From positions 1,364,001 through 1,428,000 of the forward strand of contig JACPYL010000010.1 in NCBI GenBank assembly GCA_016196065.1: a DNA stretch of 64,000 nucleotides. Reading direction: 5' to 3'. The notes beneath the pieces are model-generated. The model had not been told where the DNA came from, did no database searches, and worked only from the letters and a program-made list of their open reading frames with translations. The DNA is from Acidobacteriota bacterium. GTDB taxonomy: Bacteria; Acidobacteriota; Terriglobia; Terriglobales; Acidobacteriaceae. The position numbers and the translations under genes were made by a program. Positions 6,933-16,029 of this stretch are shown here, piece after piece (position 1 is the stretch's first letter; the number at the start of each line of letters is the position of its first letter).

Positions 6933-9098
6933 TCAGTCTTGTACGCAACGAAACCCCACAGTGCCGGAGCGATCGTAGCTGGGTGCCATCAGCAGGTATT
7001 TCCCGTGTTCGGTCAGTTTGTAAGCCTGCGGAAAATACCAGATGGCCCCCTGCGGCTGGTAGTAGCTGCCCCCTTTGAGAACCGCGGCGCGCGTCCGTTC
7101 ATCGGTGAATTCATCCGTCCACTGCCACACGTTGCCGACAAGATCCCGAACACCGAAGGGGCTGGAATTCTTGGCGAACTCGGTCACGGCTGTCGGAGGA
7201 CGCATCCGGCGGCTCTTGTCTGGAGAAGGTACAGCCGTCGCGTCCCATTCGTTGCCCCAAGGATACAGGCGTCCGTCCGTGCCCTGCGCTGCGTATTGCC
7301 ACTCCCACTCATGAGGCAGACGCTTTCCCGCCCATGCCGCGTAAGCGCGCGCATCTTCAATCGAAACCCACGTCACCGGTTTGTCCTCCCAGTCTTGCGG
7401 AAAATTGCCGCCTTTCCAATCTCGCAGAAAATTGTGATCGTCAGCCGGGCGATAGTGAGCGGCATCGAGAAACTTCTTGAACTGCGCATTGGTGACCGGG
7501 TACTTGTCGATATAGAAGGACTTCATGTGGAGGCCGTGCTGGTGATAGCGCTGCGGCGCCGCTTCCCACGGATACTGCACATCCACGCCCAAATTGTTGG
7601 AGCCCTCAATCTCGATGCCGGCGACGTTGAATGCGTAGTCACCTTCCGGAATCTGGACCATGCCCTCCGGCGTGGCTGCGGCTGGCTTGGTAGGCGGAAT
7701 CGCTACGATCTGTTGGAGTAGCGGTTTCCATTCATGCGAGAAGTTGCTGAGCGGCTGCTTCGAAAGAAGCGCCATCTCCGACAACACTCGCTTGAGGTTC
7801 TCTGGCAGGGGCGCAGTAGTTTCAAACACTGCTCCGAACCCCTTCGCTTCTAATTCGAAGCTGAGAATTGCCGCGTCTCCATCATGTCGCGGCGTCAGTT
7901 CTGCGCCGTGCCAAACATCGAAGAAGTGTGCGCCCTCCTTCCACGGTGTTCGCACTTGCCCGACATTGCCGACTCCGTACGGATTCCGGTTGACGATCGT
8001 CCACAGTGAGCGATCGCCCATCGTGAACTTGCTCGCGAAGACGCCATAGTTGAGAGTCAGCGTGTGCGGCTCCCAGTCCGGACTGATCAGCATATCCGCG
8101 AACGCGCGCTCAATCTTGCTCACGCGTCGCAATGCCTCAGCGTCACGCGGAGTGATCTGGTTCCATATGCCCCAGATATTTTCCCAACTCACGTAGCCGA
8201 TCCCGTTGAAGAACGTGGCTTGCAGGTCTTCCGTCTTGTCCTGAGCCCAGCGGTCGGTCATGTTCACCATGTGGCGATGTTCCAGCCATTTGTAGCGGGA
8301 CACGGCAGGAACAAACTGATAATCCCAAAACCCCCAAGTCAGGTTGTTCCACTGGACCGCCTCATCTTCGGGCCCACCTTCAGGCTCCAGAGCGATGGGA
8401 TGGCCGGTAGCGTCGGAGGCCACTCGAAAGGCGCGCGGGACACCCTCGAAGGTGTCGCCGTTGATGCCATCCGCTCCAACGTCAGCCATCAGTTTTGCTG
8501 TGATAGTCCATTCGTTCGCGCCTTCATCCCGCGTGCCCTGGTCCCAGGGAACAATGGGAAACAGCACCCTCACGCCACGGCGATGAAAGTCGCCGACCAT
8601 TTTTCGAACGCCTTCCAAACCTCCCGGCAAATCACGCAACAGATCGAACTGGTCGCGGTCATCAATTCCTAGATTTGGATAAGGGTGCCAGATCAGCACG
8701 CTGTCGATGCCGCCGTAGCGGCGATCCAAATCATCCAGGTAGCGGTCCACGGTATACCTGCGGAGGGCAGGATCGTAGAAATAGCGTTCGTGAACCATCA
8801 TTTGCGGCTGAATGAAACTGCTTTGGGTCCACTTCAGTTCGGGACGGTCGTATTCAGACGAATCGAAGCCGATTCGCACCATGCGTTCACGACGCCAGTG
8901 CTCCAGATCAGCCAGCCATTCCTGGATGTCGCGTGCCTGGCAAGGCCGTGGCGGTTGCAACCAAAGAGACGGCAAGCCACCACAGTCTGGTCCGGGAAAC
9001 TGTTCGGCTTGCGGAGGATTCTTGACGTCTTGCGCCAGCAGAGCTGCCGAGAACGCACAACACAAACAGAGAATAGTGCGAAGAAAAAATCTCGCCAT
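6933..9098 (-). CDS. Glycosidase-like domain fused to SUMF1/FGE-sulfatase domain
   Basis: A 721-residue exported protein (signal peptide to about residue 22). The start follows a GGAGGG site 9 bp upstream. Residues ~30-450 look like a TIM barrel of glycosidase type (DSVLIWHPYPNLGIDDRDQ, GVRVLFPIVPWDQGTRDEG, GINGDTFEG, FFNGIGYVSWENIWGIW). Residues ~480-721 are a formylglycine-generating-enzyme-type (SUMF1) domain: MVQIPEGDYAF, YIDKYPVTNAQFKKFL, RLPHEWEWQYAAQG, GNVWQWTDEF, VLKGGSYY, GTVGFRC. The pair of catalytic cysteines used by true FGEs is absent; only the structural FRC cysteine is left, so formylglycine synthesis is not expected. The SUMF1 fold may serve as a binding or accessory module. 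It sits between the TonB-dependent receptor and the phosphatase-fold gene in a - strand series. Confidence 0.75.
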   Translation of the reverse strand: MARFFLRTILCLCCAFSAALLAQDVKNPPQAEQFPGPDCGGLPSLWLQPPRPCQARDIQEWLADLEHWRRERMVRIGFDSSEYDRPELKWTQSSFIQPQMMVHERYFYDPALRRYTVDRYLDDLDRRYGGIDSVLIWHPYPNLGIDDRDQFDLLRDLPGGLEGVRKMVGDFHRRGVRVLFPIVPWDQGTRDEGANEWTITAKLMADVGADGINGDTFEGVPRAFRVASDATGHPIALEPEGGPEDEAVQWNNLTWGFWDYQFVPAVSRYKWLEHRHMVNMTDRWAQDKTEDLQATFFNGIGYVSWENIWGIWNQITPRDAEALRRVSKIERAFADMLISPDWEPHTLTLNYGVFASKFTMGDRSLWTIVNRNPYGVGNVGQVRTPWKEGAHFFDVWHGAELTPRHDGDAAILSFELEAKGFGAVFETTAPLPENLKRVLSEMALLSKQPLSNFSHEWKPLLQQIVAIPPTKPAAATPEGMVQIPEGDYAFNVAGIEIEGSNNLGVDVQYPWEAAPQRYHQHGLHMKSFYIDKYPVTNAQFKKFLDAAHYRPADDHNFLRDWKGGNFPQDWEDKPVTWVSIEDARAYAAWAGKRLPHEWEWQYAAQGTDGRLYPWGNEWDATAVPSPDKSRRMRPPTAVTEFAKNSSPFGVRDLVGNVWQWTDEFTDERTRAAVLKGGSYYQPQGAIWYFPQAYKLTEHGKYLLMAPSYDRSGTVGFRCVQD

Positions 9099-9216
9099 TA
9101 CTCAATACCCTCCGTAAGTGATGTGCAAGTGTCGAGACCTGGTCTCAGCGGCAATAGTCTCCTCCGGCCGTGCGAAGTTCTTTTGTGCGCGAACTCGATG
9201 AGTAGTTTAATGCTGC

Positions 9217-9242
9217 GCGGGGAGGAGGGCCGTCCTCCCCGC
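9217..9242 (-). terminator. Strong hairpin downstream of TonB-dependent receptor gene
   Basis: A perfect 10-bp GC-rich stem (GCGGGGAGGA / TCCTCCCCGC, 6-nt loop) 14 bp after the receptor's stop codon. No U-run follows on the - strand. It probably ends or attenuates the abundant receptor transcript before the glycosidase/SUMF1 gene, or protects its 3' end. Confidence 0.5.
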
Positions 9243-9256
9243 AAAAGCCCAGCCGG

Positions 9257-12200
9257 TTAGAACTCCAGGCGAAGTGAGACCTGGCCAGTGCGGTTCCCTC
9301 CGAAATCGGCATCGCGCGAGGATGTTATGCGGCCGAAGTCCCCGCTGTCGATATTCATTTCGGGGTCGGACAGGTTCGTGTGGTTGAGCACGTTCGTAAA
9401 ACTCGCGTTGAAAGTCAGGTTCACGTGCTCCGTCAAAGCAAACTCCTTGATCAAGCCAGTCGAGAGGTTCACGGTGCCAGGACCCACGACTGCTCCCGGG
9501 CGAGAGTTACCGAAGCGTCCAATCGGAGCTAGACTGCTGCCGCCGGTGCCGATATTGCAAGAGGTTACCCCTCCCGGTTGCCAGTCCGGATCGCCGGGAC
9601 AGACGAATGCTGCCGGATTGATCCACTGGTCAGCGCTCTGATGTGCGGGGACAGGATTGCCGACTTGGTCCGGATACTGCGAGCGGGATGCGAGCCGATC
9701 GTCTCCCGAACCGGTGCCCGATGGATCCCCGCTGTCAAAGAACGGGGTGAGATAGGGACCACTCTGCCACAGGAAGATGTTGGACAAGCGCCATCCGCCC
9801 ACGGCACCGTTCAGAAATTTGCCCCAGTTATTGCCGAGCGCGTGTCCCCGGCCAATCGGCAGCGTATAGATGGCGGTCGATATCCATCGATGGCGTCGGG
9901 TTCCATAGACCCTGCCGTAATCGAGATGACGATCGAAGAAATAGGTGGCGCGGGAACCGCCGTTCTCGTCGGCAAAGCTTTGCTGGTGTGCCTGGTTGTC
10001 AGCCATGCTCCGAGCCAGGGTATAAGCCGAATTGAACGAGAGGCCGTTGTGGAAACGGCGATTGACCTCCATTTGCAGTGAATTGTAGGTGGCCGTTGCG
10101 CTGCTTGCACGGTTGTTGACCGCCACCCAGTTGGGGAAGGGGCGATCGCTCTGGGGACGGTCGATGGCTGCCGTCGTGGTCGAGTAAGACATGTCATTGT
10201 AACTGGGCGCCCAGACCAGATGCGTCGTCTTCATTCCAATGTAGGAGACTCGCGCCCCTATTCCGTGCGGCAGTTCGTGATCGAAAGAAACATTCCATTG
10301 AGAGGAAAGCGGATCTTTGAAGTGGATATCGTTTGCCGTCCCAAAGTAGTCCGCGTTGTAATCCGGTTCGCCGAATCCCGAGCCTCCGCCGCTGATGAGC
10401 GGCCACTGGTAAAGCGGGCCCGTTTCCGTTTGCTGGTTTCCAAACACCTGTGTTCCGGACTGAAGGGTGCCGGTCAGCGCGAAGAAGATGGCTCCCAGGG
10501 TGGTGATGTTATACATGCCAAACCCAGCGCGGATCACGCTCTTGTTGTTGTTGAACGGACGGAATGCGACTCCGATTCGGGGCATCAACCGCAATTTTTC
10601 CGCGGTACGAAGCGATTGCGGTAAGTGGGCCTGGCTGGCCGAAAGAACCTGCGTACAAGGGGCTCCGTTAATTACCGGGCCAGGATCGGTGAGATTCGGG
10701 CAGGCGTTGAAGTTGGCCAGAAAGCCTGGATTAAGCAGCGACGCATGGCCATCCGGATAGATGACCCGACCTGATTTCGGCACCGAGGGATCGAAGTTGC
10801 CGATGTTTCCTGAGGAATCATGGTAGCCGGGGTGATACTCGTAGCGCAGTCCGTAGGAAAGAGTGAAACGCGGCGTGACCTGCCATGTGTCCTGCCCGTA
10901 GAAATTGTAGTGAGTGGAAATCCCGCGGTTGTCCTGCTGCACCGTGTCGTAGAACGTATTCGTGGGAAGGCCAAGCAGGAAGTCAGCGAAATCGTAACCC
11001 GTGAATGTCGATGTGAAGTCAAAGCTGCCATAGTTATCGGCGCCACTGAAACCAAGCGGCGTGATCGACTCGAGATGGCGCACGTCAAAACCGAATTTCA
11101 TGTTGTGGCGCCCTTTCGTCCAGGTCGCCGTATCGGTGTACTGAAAGGTGTTGGACTGGGAAACGCTGCTCAGCCGATCCACTCCGATATTGCTGATACT
11201 GCTCTCGAAAGATATCTGCGTGACCCCATTAAAGAAGAGGTTGTTGTCCCCGATATTGTTCAGACCGAGGTCCTTGGCAAATCCGGGCCCGTCAAATGGA
11301 TTGGTGTTTCCTGTGTGGTTCCGTGTGAAGCCAAAACGAAACTCGTTGAGCAGGTTCGGTTTGAAGTTGTAGGTTCCCGATACCACTAACATCCGGTACT
11401 GGTCGATGAAGTCGCTGGTAGGGAGGACGAGATTCGTAGGCTGGTTTTGATGGATGTTCTTCCAGCTGAAACGGCCGAAGATCTGCATCTTGCTGCCGAG
11501 GTACTGATCACCACGAATATCGAACTGCTTCGAATAGTAGCTGTTGTCTACATTCTCAGTGTAGTTGCTGGTGCCGTCGAACAAATTGACATCGCCGACA
11601 TTGGGGAGAGGAAACAGCGTCATCAGTTTGGTTGCAGCCGAACTGATCTCGTCGGTGGGAATCTGGTTACCATAAGAACCGCCGGTGAACGGGTTGTTCA
11701 GGTTCTCGATTCCAGCATTGGAGAAGTCCCCGTTGCGCATGGCCTGTGTCGGGACGGTATCGTGGATGATGTCTCCTTTCGGGAATTGGAAACCCTCGTA
11801 GGTCCCATAGAAGAAGGTGCGGTCGTGTCCGTTGTAGAGTCCCGGTATCCGCACCGGGCCGCCCACGGTGAAGCCGTAGTCATTTCCAATCTTCTGCGGT
11901 TTCCCGTCCTCACCGGCGCCGTAAGGAGTCGCATCCAAGGCACGGTTCTGGTGGTACCAGAACAAAGCCCCGTGATAGGAATTCGTGCCACTCTTGGATA
12001 CTGTCGTGATCTCGCCGGGCTGGCCGAACTCGGCATTGTTGCCCACTCCATCCACGCGCAATTCGCCAATCGACTCCGCGGAAGGCCAGGCATTCCGCAG
12101 CGGATTGTTTGAGGTCGTGTCCTGGGTCGTAATGCCGTCCACGGATGTTTCCGACATGAACGGCAGCCCGCCCTGCACGGAGTACTTGCCGTCGCTGTCC

Positions 12201-12808
12201 GGCTGCACGCCTGGCAGCGATTGCACCAGAGTCAGCGGGCTGGTACTGGAACCGCTGGCGCGGTAGTTCGCAGGCAGTTGCAGGACTTCGACGGTACTGT
12301 GGCTGGCGCCGATCGCGGGCGTCTCCGAGTTAATGGCTCCCGTATAAGTCCCGTTTACTTCCACGGTTTCCGCGACCGTTCCGACGTTGAGCTGAAAGTC
12401 CACACGAAGCTCCTGGTGGGCCTGCAACTGAACCCCTTCCAGGACTTGTGCTTTGAACCCAGCCTTGCGCGCTTCCAGGCGGTAGTGTCCTGGCTTGACA
12501 TCGAGAACCCGATAGTTGCCTTCAGCGTCGCTGCGGACAACGCGGCTGGCTCCCTCCTCGATACTCTTGATCGTGATTTCCGAGTCCGGCACCACACTCC
12601 CGCCCGGGTCTTTCACCGTCCCCAGCAAAGTACCGTGGGTCGATTGCGCCACCATTACGGTGGGATGGACGAGAAGCATCAAGCAGAGCAGGCCGGTGAC
12701 ACCGGCCACTGCACGCCACAAAACCGCAGGCTGGCGGAGCTTCGAATGGACCATTGACACACTCACGCGCAGAGCTTTCGCACTTGACAGTCTGAAGTTC
12801 GGAACCAT
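9257..12808 (-). CDS. Oar-like TonB-dependent receptor
   Basis: Outer-membrane receptor of 1183 residues, the size class expanded in Acidobacteria. The start at 12808 has a GAGGGG site just upstream. A signal/anchor region runs to about residue 55 (VMVAQS). It is followed by a carboxypeptidase-regulatory-like beta-sandwich (GTLLGTVKDPGGSVVPDSEITIK, residues ~58-140), then a plug region (VLQLPANYRASG...SLPGVQPDSDGKYSVQGGLP) and a long barrel ending in a terminal Phe (VSLRLEF), the usual outer-membrane insertion signal. No canonical TonB box was picked out. Its place next to sugar-processing genes and the DeoR regulator suggests import of an oligosaccharide or sugar acid. Confidence 0.93.
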   Translation of the reverse strand: MVPNFRLSSAKALRVSVSMVHSKLRQPAVLWRAVAGVTGLLCLMLLVHPTVMVAQSTHGTLLGTVKDPGGSVVPDSEITIKSIEEGASRVVRSDAEGNYRVLDVKPGHYRLEARKAGFKAQVLEGVQLQAHQELRVDFQLNVGTVAETVEVNGTYTGAINSETPAIGASHSTVEVLQLPANYRASGSSTSPLTLVQSLPGVQPDSDGKYSVQGGLPFMSETSVDGITTQDTTSNNPLRNAWPSAESIGELRVDGVGNNAEFGQPGEITTVSKSGTNSYHGALFWYHQNRALDATPYGAGEDGKPQKIGNDYGFTVGGPVRIPGLYNGHDRTFFYGTYEGFQFPKGDIIHDTVPTQAMRNGDFSNAGIENLNNPFTGGSYGNQIPTDEISSAATKLMTLFPLPNVGDVNLFDGTSNYTENVDNSYYSKQFDIRGDQYLGSKMQIFGRFSWKNIHQNQPTNLVLPTSDFIDQYRMLVVSGTYNFKPNLLNEFRFGFTRNHTGNTNPFDGPGFAKDLGLNNIGDNNLFFNGVTQISFESSISNIGVDRLSSVSQSNTFQYTDTATWTKGRHNMKFGFDVRHLESITPLGFSGADNYGSFDFTSTFTGYDFADFLLGLPTNTFYDTVQQDNRGISTHYNFYGQDTWQVTPRFTLSYGLRYEYHPGYHDSSGNIGNFDPSVPKSGRVIYPDGHASLLNPGFLANFNACPNLTDPGPVINGAPCTQVLSASQAHLPQSLRTAEKLRLMPRIGVAFRPFNNNKSVIRAGFGMYNITTLGAIFFALTGTLQSGTQVFGNQQTETGPLYQWPLISGGGSGFGEPDYNADYFGTANDIHFKDPLSSQWNVSFDHELPHGIGARVSYIGMKTTHLVWAPSYNDMSYSTTTAAIDRPQSDRPFPNWVAVNNRASSATATYNSLQMEVNRRFHNGLSFNSAYTLARSMADNQAHQQSFADENGGSRATYFFDRHLDYGRVYGTRRHRWISTAIYTLPIGRGHALGNNWGKFLNGAVGGWRLSNIFLWQSGPYLTPFFDSGDPSGTGSGDDRLASRSQYPDQVGNPVPAHQSADQWINPAAFVCPGDPDWQPGGVTSCNIGTGGSSLAPIGRFGNSRPGAVVGPGTVNLSTGLIKEFALTEHVNLTFNASFTNVLNHTNLSDPEMNIDSGDFGRITSSRDADFGGNRTGQVSLRLEF

Positions 12809-12969
12809 AACACCCCTCGCTTTGGATAGATTGAATTGGCTCGCCGGATTGAAAACCCGAGCTTGGCGAACAAATCACTGCAACAACAATCTTGCACTGA
12901 AACTCTCAGATCGAAGACATGCCCCCACGAAAAGCACGCTAGCCGATACCCACCTCGCCACAGCTTTGC

Positions 12970-13725
12970 TTACTGGGCGACCATCACGCCGGTCAATTTG
13001 CGAAGCCGCACCGCGTCGGCCGGCTTGATGCCACTGTCCGTCACTACCATGTCGCACTTTTCTACTGCGCAAAACCGGTAAGGCGCCTCCGTCCCGATCT
13101 TGGTGCTATCGATTACGAGCACGCGCTCTCGGCCTGCTCGCAAGAACTCCGTGGGCATTTCCCCGTCGTAGTTCATTACGCCTTTCTGAAAGGAAAAAGC
13201 CGCTGCCCCAAAAAATACCTTGTCAGCATGGACGCCCGAGAGAGCCTCCACCACAGCATTGCCGTAAAGGTCGTGGCTGCTCCGGCGGTATTTCCCCCCA
13301 GTCAGCCGTACTTGCACACCCGGACTGCCCGCCAGTTCCTCCAGCACCGCCAGCGATGTCGTCACGACGGTGACGTCGCGCCTCGACGCGAGGTAGCGCG
13401 CCACGTATCGTGTTGTGGTTCCGGAATCGAGCACTACGATTTCGCCATCATGTACCAACCGGGCCGCTTCGCGCCCAATTGCGTCCTTAGCGCCAGACAT
13501 CCTTGCGGAGCGTTCCAGGAAACTCTTTTCCATGGAACCCGAAGGCGTTGCCATCGCGCCGCCCGGCGTCCGGATCACCAGTCCCGCGTCCGCAAGTTTA
13601 TGAAGCACGCGCCGTATCGTCATTTCGGACACGTTGAATTGGGCCGCTGTCTCGGCGATCGAGGCGGTCGCCCTCTCCTTTATGAACAGCAGAATTTCGC
13701 GCTGCCGATCCTGGATCACTGGCAT
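12970..13725 (-). CDS. DeoR-family transcriptional repressor
   Basis: Cytoplasmic regulator of 251 residues. The start at 13725 (MPVIQDRQREILLFIKE) fits the family; the open frame extends 111 codons upstream over the operator and the kinase gene and is not used. The N-terminal winged helix-turn-helix covers residues ~6-57 (ATASIAETAAQFNVSEMTIRRVLHKL). The C-terminal part is the sugar-phosphate sensor (VLDSGTTTRYVARYL, LTGGKYRRSSHDLYG, KVFFGAAAFSFQKGVMNYD, VLVIDSTKIG). DeoR proteins usually bind a phosphorylated sugar intermediate, which matches the kinases and aldolase around it. A nested palindrome right before its start is the likely autoregulatory operator. Confidence 0.93.
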   Translation of the reverse strand: MPVIQDRQREILLFIKERATASIAETAAQFNVSEMTIRRVLHKLADAGLVIRTPGGAMATPSGSMEKSFLERSARMSGAKDAIGREAARLVHDGEIVVLDSGTTTRYVARYLASRRDVTVVTTSLAVLEELAGSPGVQVRLTGGKYRRSSHDLYGNAVVEALSGVHADKVFFGAAAFSFQKGVMNYDGEMPTEFLRAGRERVLVIDSTKIGTEAPYRFCAVEKCDMVVTDSGIKPADAVRLRKLTGVMVAQ

Positions 13726-13732
13726 ATGCGTG

Positions 13733-13771
13733 CTGTTACAAATGCTCACAAAAAATGTGAAATAGTAACAG
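13733..13771. promoter_or_regulatory. Nested palindromic operator before deoR-type gene
   Basis: Two nearly concentric inverted repeats: outer CTGTTAC (13733-13739) with GTAACAG (13765-13771), inner TCACA (13746-13750) with TGTGA (13756-13760). The start codon of the repressor lies only 7 bp away. TGTTA-type arms are common in DeoR-family operators. A weak -10-like TACTAT lies inside on the - strand. Autorepression, with possible control of the neighbouring kinase or receptor, is inferred. Confidence 0.6.
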
Positions 13772-13850
13772 ACCATAGTTCCGAGAATCGAGTCAAGGTA
13801 TTTCTGCGTATGCCCGAAAAGATAAAGAGTGGAGAAACGTTCTTTCCAGG

Positions 13851-15254
13851 TCAGACTCCCGACATGTTGCGGATGCCGAAGCGGTCCGCGCCCGCTGAGC
13901 TTCCCTCGAAGACATGTGGCTCGTAGTCGCGAGCCTCGGCATAGCGGCGCACGACTCTTCGGAACGATTCCTCGGCGCCCTCGTTCCCCAACACCGCCAC
14001 CGTGCCGCCACCTCCGCCGCCGGTAATCTTGGCGCCCAATAGTTTGCCAGGGCCGCATTCGTCTCGCACCAACTCGATCAATAAATCCGTGGCGTCACAT
14101 CCCAAACCGCATTCTGTGTAGGACCAATGGGACTGAAACATCAACTCGCCCATGAGGCGAAAGCGTTCCTCGGTCTCTTCCGAATCGGCTGCTCGCGCCA
14201 GTTCCACAAATGTTTCTATGCGGTGGTTCTCTTCCACCGCGTAGCGCGTACATGCGCGCACTCTGTACTGCACTTGCGGACGTATCGCCGTAAACGCGTC
14301 GGGATGGGTCTTCCCGCGCGCAAGTATCTCCTCTCCTGAGATAAGAAGCGGCAGGCGATTTTCATATTGCGACCGAAAAAGTGAAGGCGGAATGTTCGAG
14401 ATGTAGCCATTCCATCGCGGCTCGACGAATCGGGAAATTCTGCCGCTTTCGTCACGGGTCAACTCCAAATCCTCCCATTCGCAGATCATCTCGTATCCCA
14501 CAAAAGCTGCGGCACGAGTTGCCTCATATTCAATACCCGTCACCGCATGGCGTACTCCAGAATCGATCCCCCAGCACCGTAGCCCCGCCGGCAGCGGCAC
14601 GAGCGGTCCCGGTTGACAGGGTTGGCAGCGAAGAGGCAAGAGTCCGCATTCGTCGCCCAGCACAGAGGCAGCTTGATCCATGATTCCGCAGGCAGACTCG
14701 GCGATAACGTTCTCCGTCCATTGGCAGGCTTCCGCCAACTCGACTCCCTGCAAGTGAATGCCGTAGGCGGCGGAGGCAGCCTTCATCACCGCGACTTCGA
14801 TCGCCGCCGAGGAACCGACCCCGCGATTGAGCGGGACTTCAGACTCCAGATAAATATTGGCTCCGCTCGTGACTAGTGATGGATACTTGCAGCGCAGCAG
14901 GTAGAACACCCCTAGCACGTATGCAGTCCAGCGTGATTCGGGTGTGCGGTTTACAAGTTCCCGGACTGACGGTTCATCTTTCAACCAGGAGAAATCGAAA
15001 TCCACTCGCTCGAGCCAGCCCTCTTGTTTCATTTGTGGATTCCAGAAAACGATACGTTGGTCTTTCCGTCGTTGGACGGCCGCCCAAGTTGCCTCGCGGA
15101 TGGTTGACTGAAACACCAAGCCGCCGGTGTAGTCCACGTTGCCCCCCATCAGATCAAGGCGGCCGGGTGCGCGGCTGATGTGAATCGCCGATCCCGCGCA
15201 GAAAAAGGTGCCTGCTCCACGCAAGCGGGCTACCGTTTCCTCGAAGGCGGTCAC
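13851..15254 (-). CDS. GHMP sugar kinase, arabinokinase/galactokinase-like
   Basis: Cytoplasmic kinase of 467 residues phosphorylating a sugar at the anomeric position. It starts with GTG at 15254 behind GGGAGG. Motif 1 (RAPGRLDLMGGNVDYTGG, residues 29-45) is the galactokinase signature in the variant form seen in plant L-arabinokinase rather than the GRxNLIGEHTDY of true galactokinases. The ATP loop is PLNRGVGSSAA (141-151), and the C-terminal GHMP motif is GAKITGGGGGGT (about 407-418). The gene is upstream of the DeoR repressor on the same strand (125-bp gap). L-arabinose, D-galactose or a uronic acid are all possible substrates; glucuronokinase and arabinokinase belong to this branch. Confidence 0.82.
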   Translation of the reverse strand: MTAFEETVARLRGAGTFFCAGSAIHISRAPGRLDLMGGNVDYTGGLVFQSTIREATWAAVQRRKDQRIVFWNPQMKQEGWLERVDFDFSWLKDEPSVRELVNRTPESRWTAYVLGVFYLLRCKYPSLVTSGANIYLESEVPLNRGVGSSAAIEVAVMKAASAAYGIHLQGVELAEACQWTENVIAESACGIMDQAASVLGDECGLLPLRCQPCQPGPLVPLPAGLRCWGIDSGVRHAVTGIEYEATRAAAFVGYEMICEWEDLELTRDESGRISRFVEPRWNGYISNIPPSLFRSQYENRLPLLISGEEILARGKTHPDAFTAIRPQVQYRVRACTRYAVEENHRIETFVELARAADSEETEERFRLMGELMFQSHWSYTECGLGCDATDLLIELVRDECGPGKLLGAKITGGGGGGTVAVLGNEGAEESFRRVVRRYAEARDYEPHVFEGSSAGADRFGIRNMSGV

Positions 15255-15465
15255 ACTACCTCCCTGATCATGCTGGCTCCAGTCATGGACGAAGAGGATA
15301 TCAGGATTGAATCTGCGTAGTTGTCGCCATAGTCGAACCAGCTAACCGCCCCCTGGACCTGGTCCTGGGACAGGCGCCTGGTCGCCAGCCTGACTAAAGA
15401 ATCTGGTCCGTGGAAATATATTCACGGCCCCCTGTAATAATCCCGCCGGCGGGCCGTCTTTAGTT

Positions 15466-16029
15466 ATGAAAGCAAGTCTTCGGAGGCGTAACCTGCAAAG
15501 CATACTGGCAGAGGAACCGGCAATCGCGATTCCCTACGAATTCGAGCAGGCGTTTCGGACGCAGCACGGAATGGTGTTCCGCACAGCGTACCGGATCACG
15601 GGAAACTCGGCGGATGCCGAGGATGTACTGCAGACGGTATTTCTTCGCCTGCTGCGAAGCAGATCGCTCGCCGAAGGAATTGAAAACGAAGAGAGTTACC
15701 TGCGTCGGGCGGCAATCAATGCGTCCCTGGATGTAATTCGGATACGGCAGTGGGATCGCACAATCGGGCTGTCAGAAATGCCCGAGGAACCCGCCGATCA
15801 CAGCGACGGCGAGGTCAGGCCTGCACTGCGGCAGTCGTTGGTTCGGGCGCTCGCACAACTCAAGCCCCAGCAGGCAGAGGTCTTCGCCCTGCGTTTCCTC
15901 GAGGGCCTGAATAATGCGCAGATCGCGACAACGCTAGGCATTTCGCAAGTATTCGTGGCGGTCATTGTCTACCGCACACGGCAACAGCTCCGGAAGGAGC
16001 TCAGTTCTTATCTAGGAGACCGGCCATGA
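15466..16029 (+). CDS. ECF-type RNA polymerase sigma factor
   Basis: Sigma-70 family, extracytoplasmic-function size (187 residues). Region 2 is visible as FRTQHGMVFRTAYRITGNSADAEDVLQTVFLRLL (residues ~27-60), and region 4 as LKPQQAEVFALRFLEGLNNAQIATTLGISQVFV (~136-168) with the helix-turn-helix. There is no long linker or C-terminal extension. The stop overlaps the ATG of the anti-sigma/FecR gene (ATGA at 16026-16029), so the two are translationally coupled. The downstream ABC genes are probably under its control. The 211 bp upstream (15255-15465) contain an imperfect CCGTG/CACGG repeat with an AT-rich centre, but no promoter I can call. Confidence 0.93.
   Translation: MKASLRRRNLQSILAEEPAIAIPYEFEQAFRTQHGMVFRTAYRITGNSADAEDVLQTVFLRLLRSRSLAEGIENEESYLRRAAINASLDVIRIRQWDRTIGLSEMPEEPADHSDGEVRPALRQSLVRALAQLKPQQAEVFALRFLEGLNNAQIATTLGISQVFVAVIVYRTRQQLRKELSSYLGDRP

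Noticed and set aside
6852-7721. 289-codon + strand frame opposite the SUMF1 fusion and phosphatase genes
   Set aside because: It is antisense to clear coding sequence with family motifs, and its own translation has no recognisable pattern.
13726-14058. N-terminal extension of the DeoR frame by 111 codons
   Set aside because: The extension is Arg-rich, overlaps the kinase gene and crosses the operator; the family starts at the Met at 13725.
15340-15400. CCTGG-rich repeats upstream of the ECF sigma gene
   Set aside because: Short imperfect repeats with no consistent period or partner; no promoter or riboswitch could be supported.
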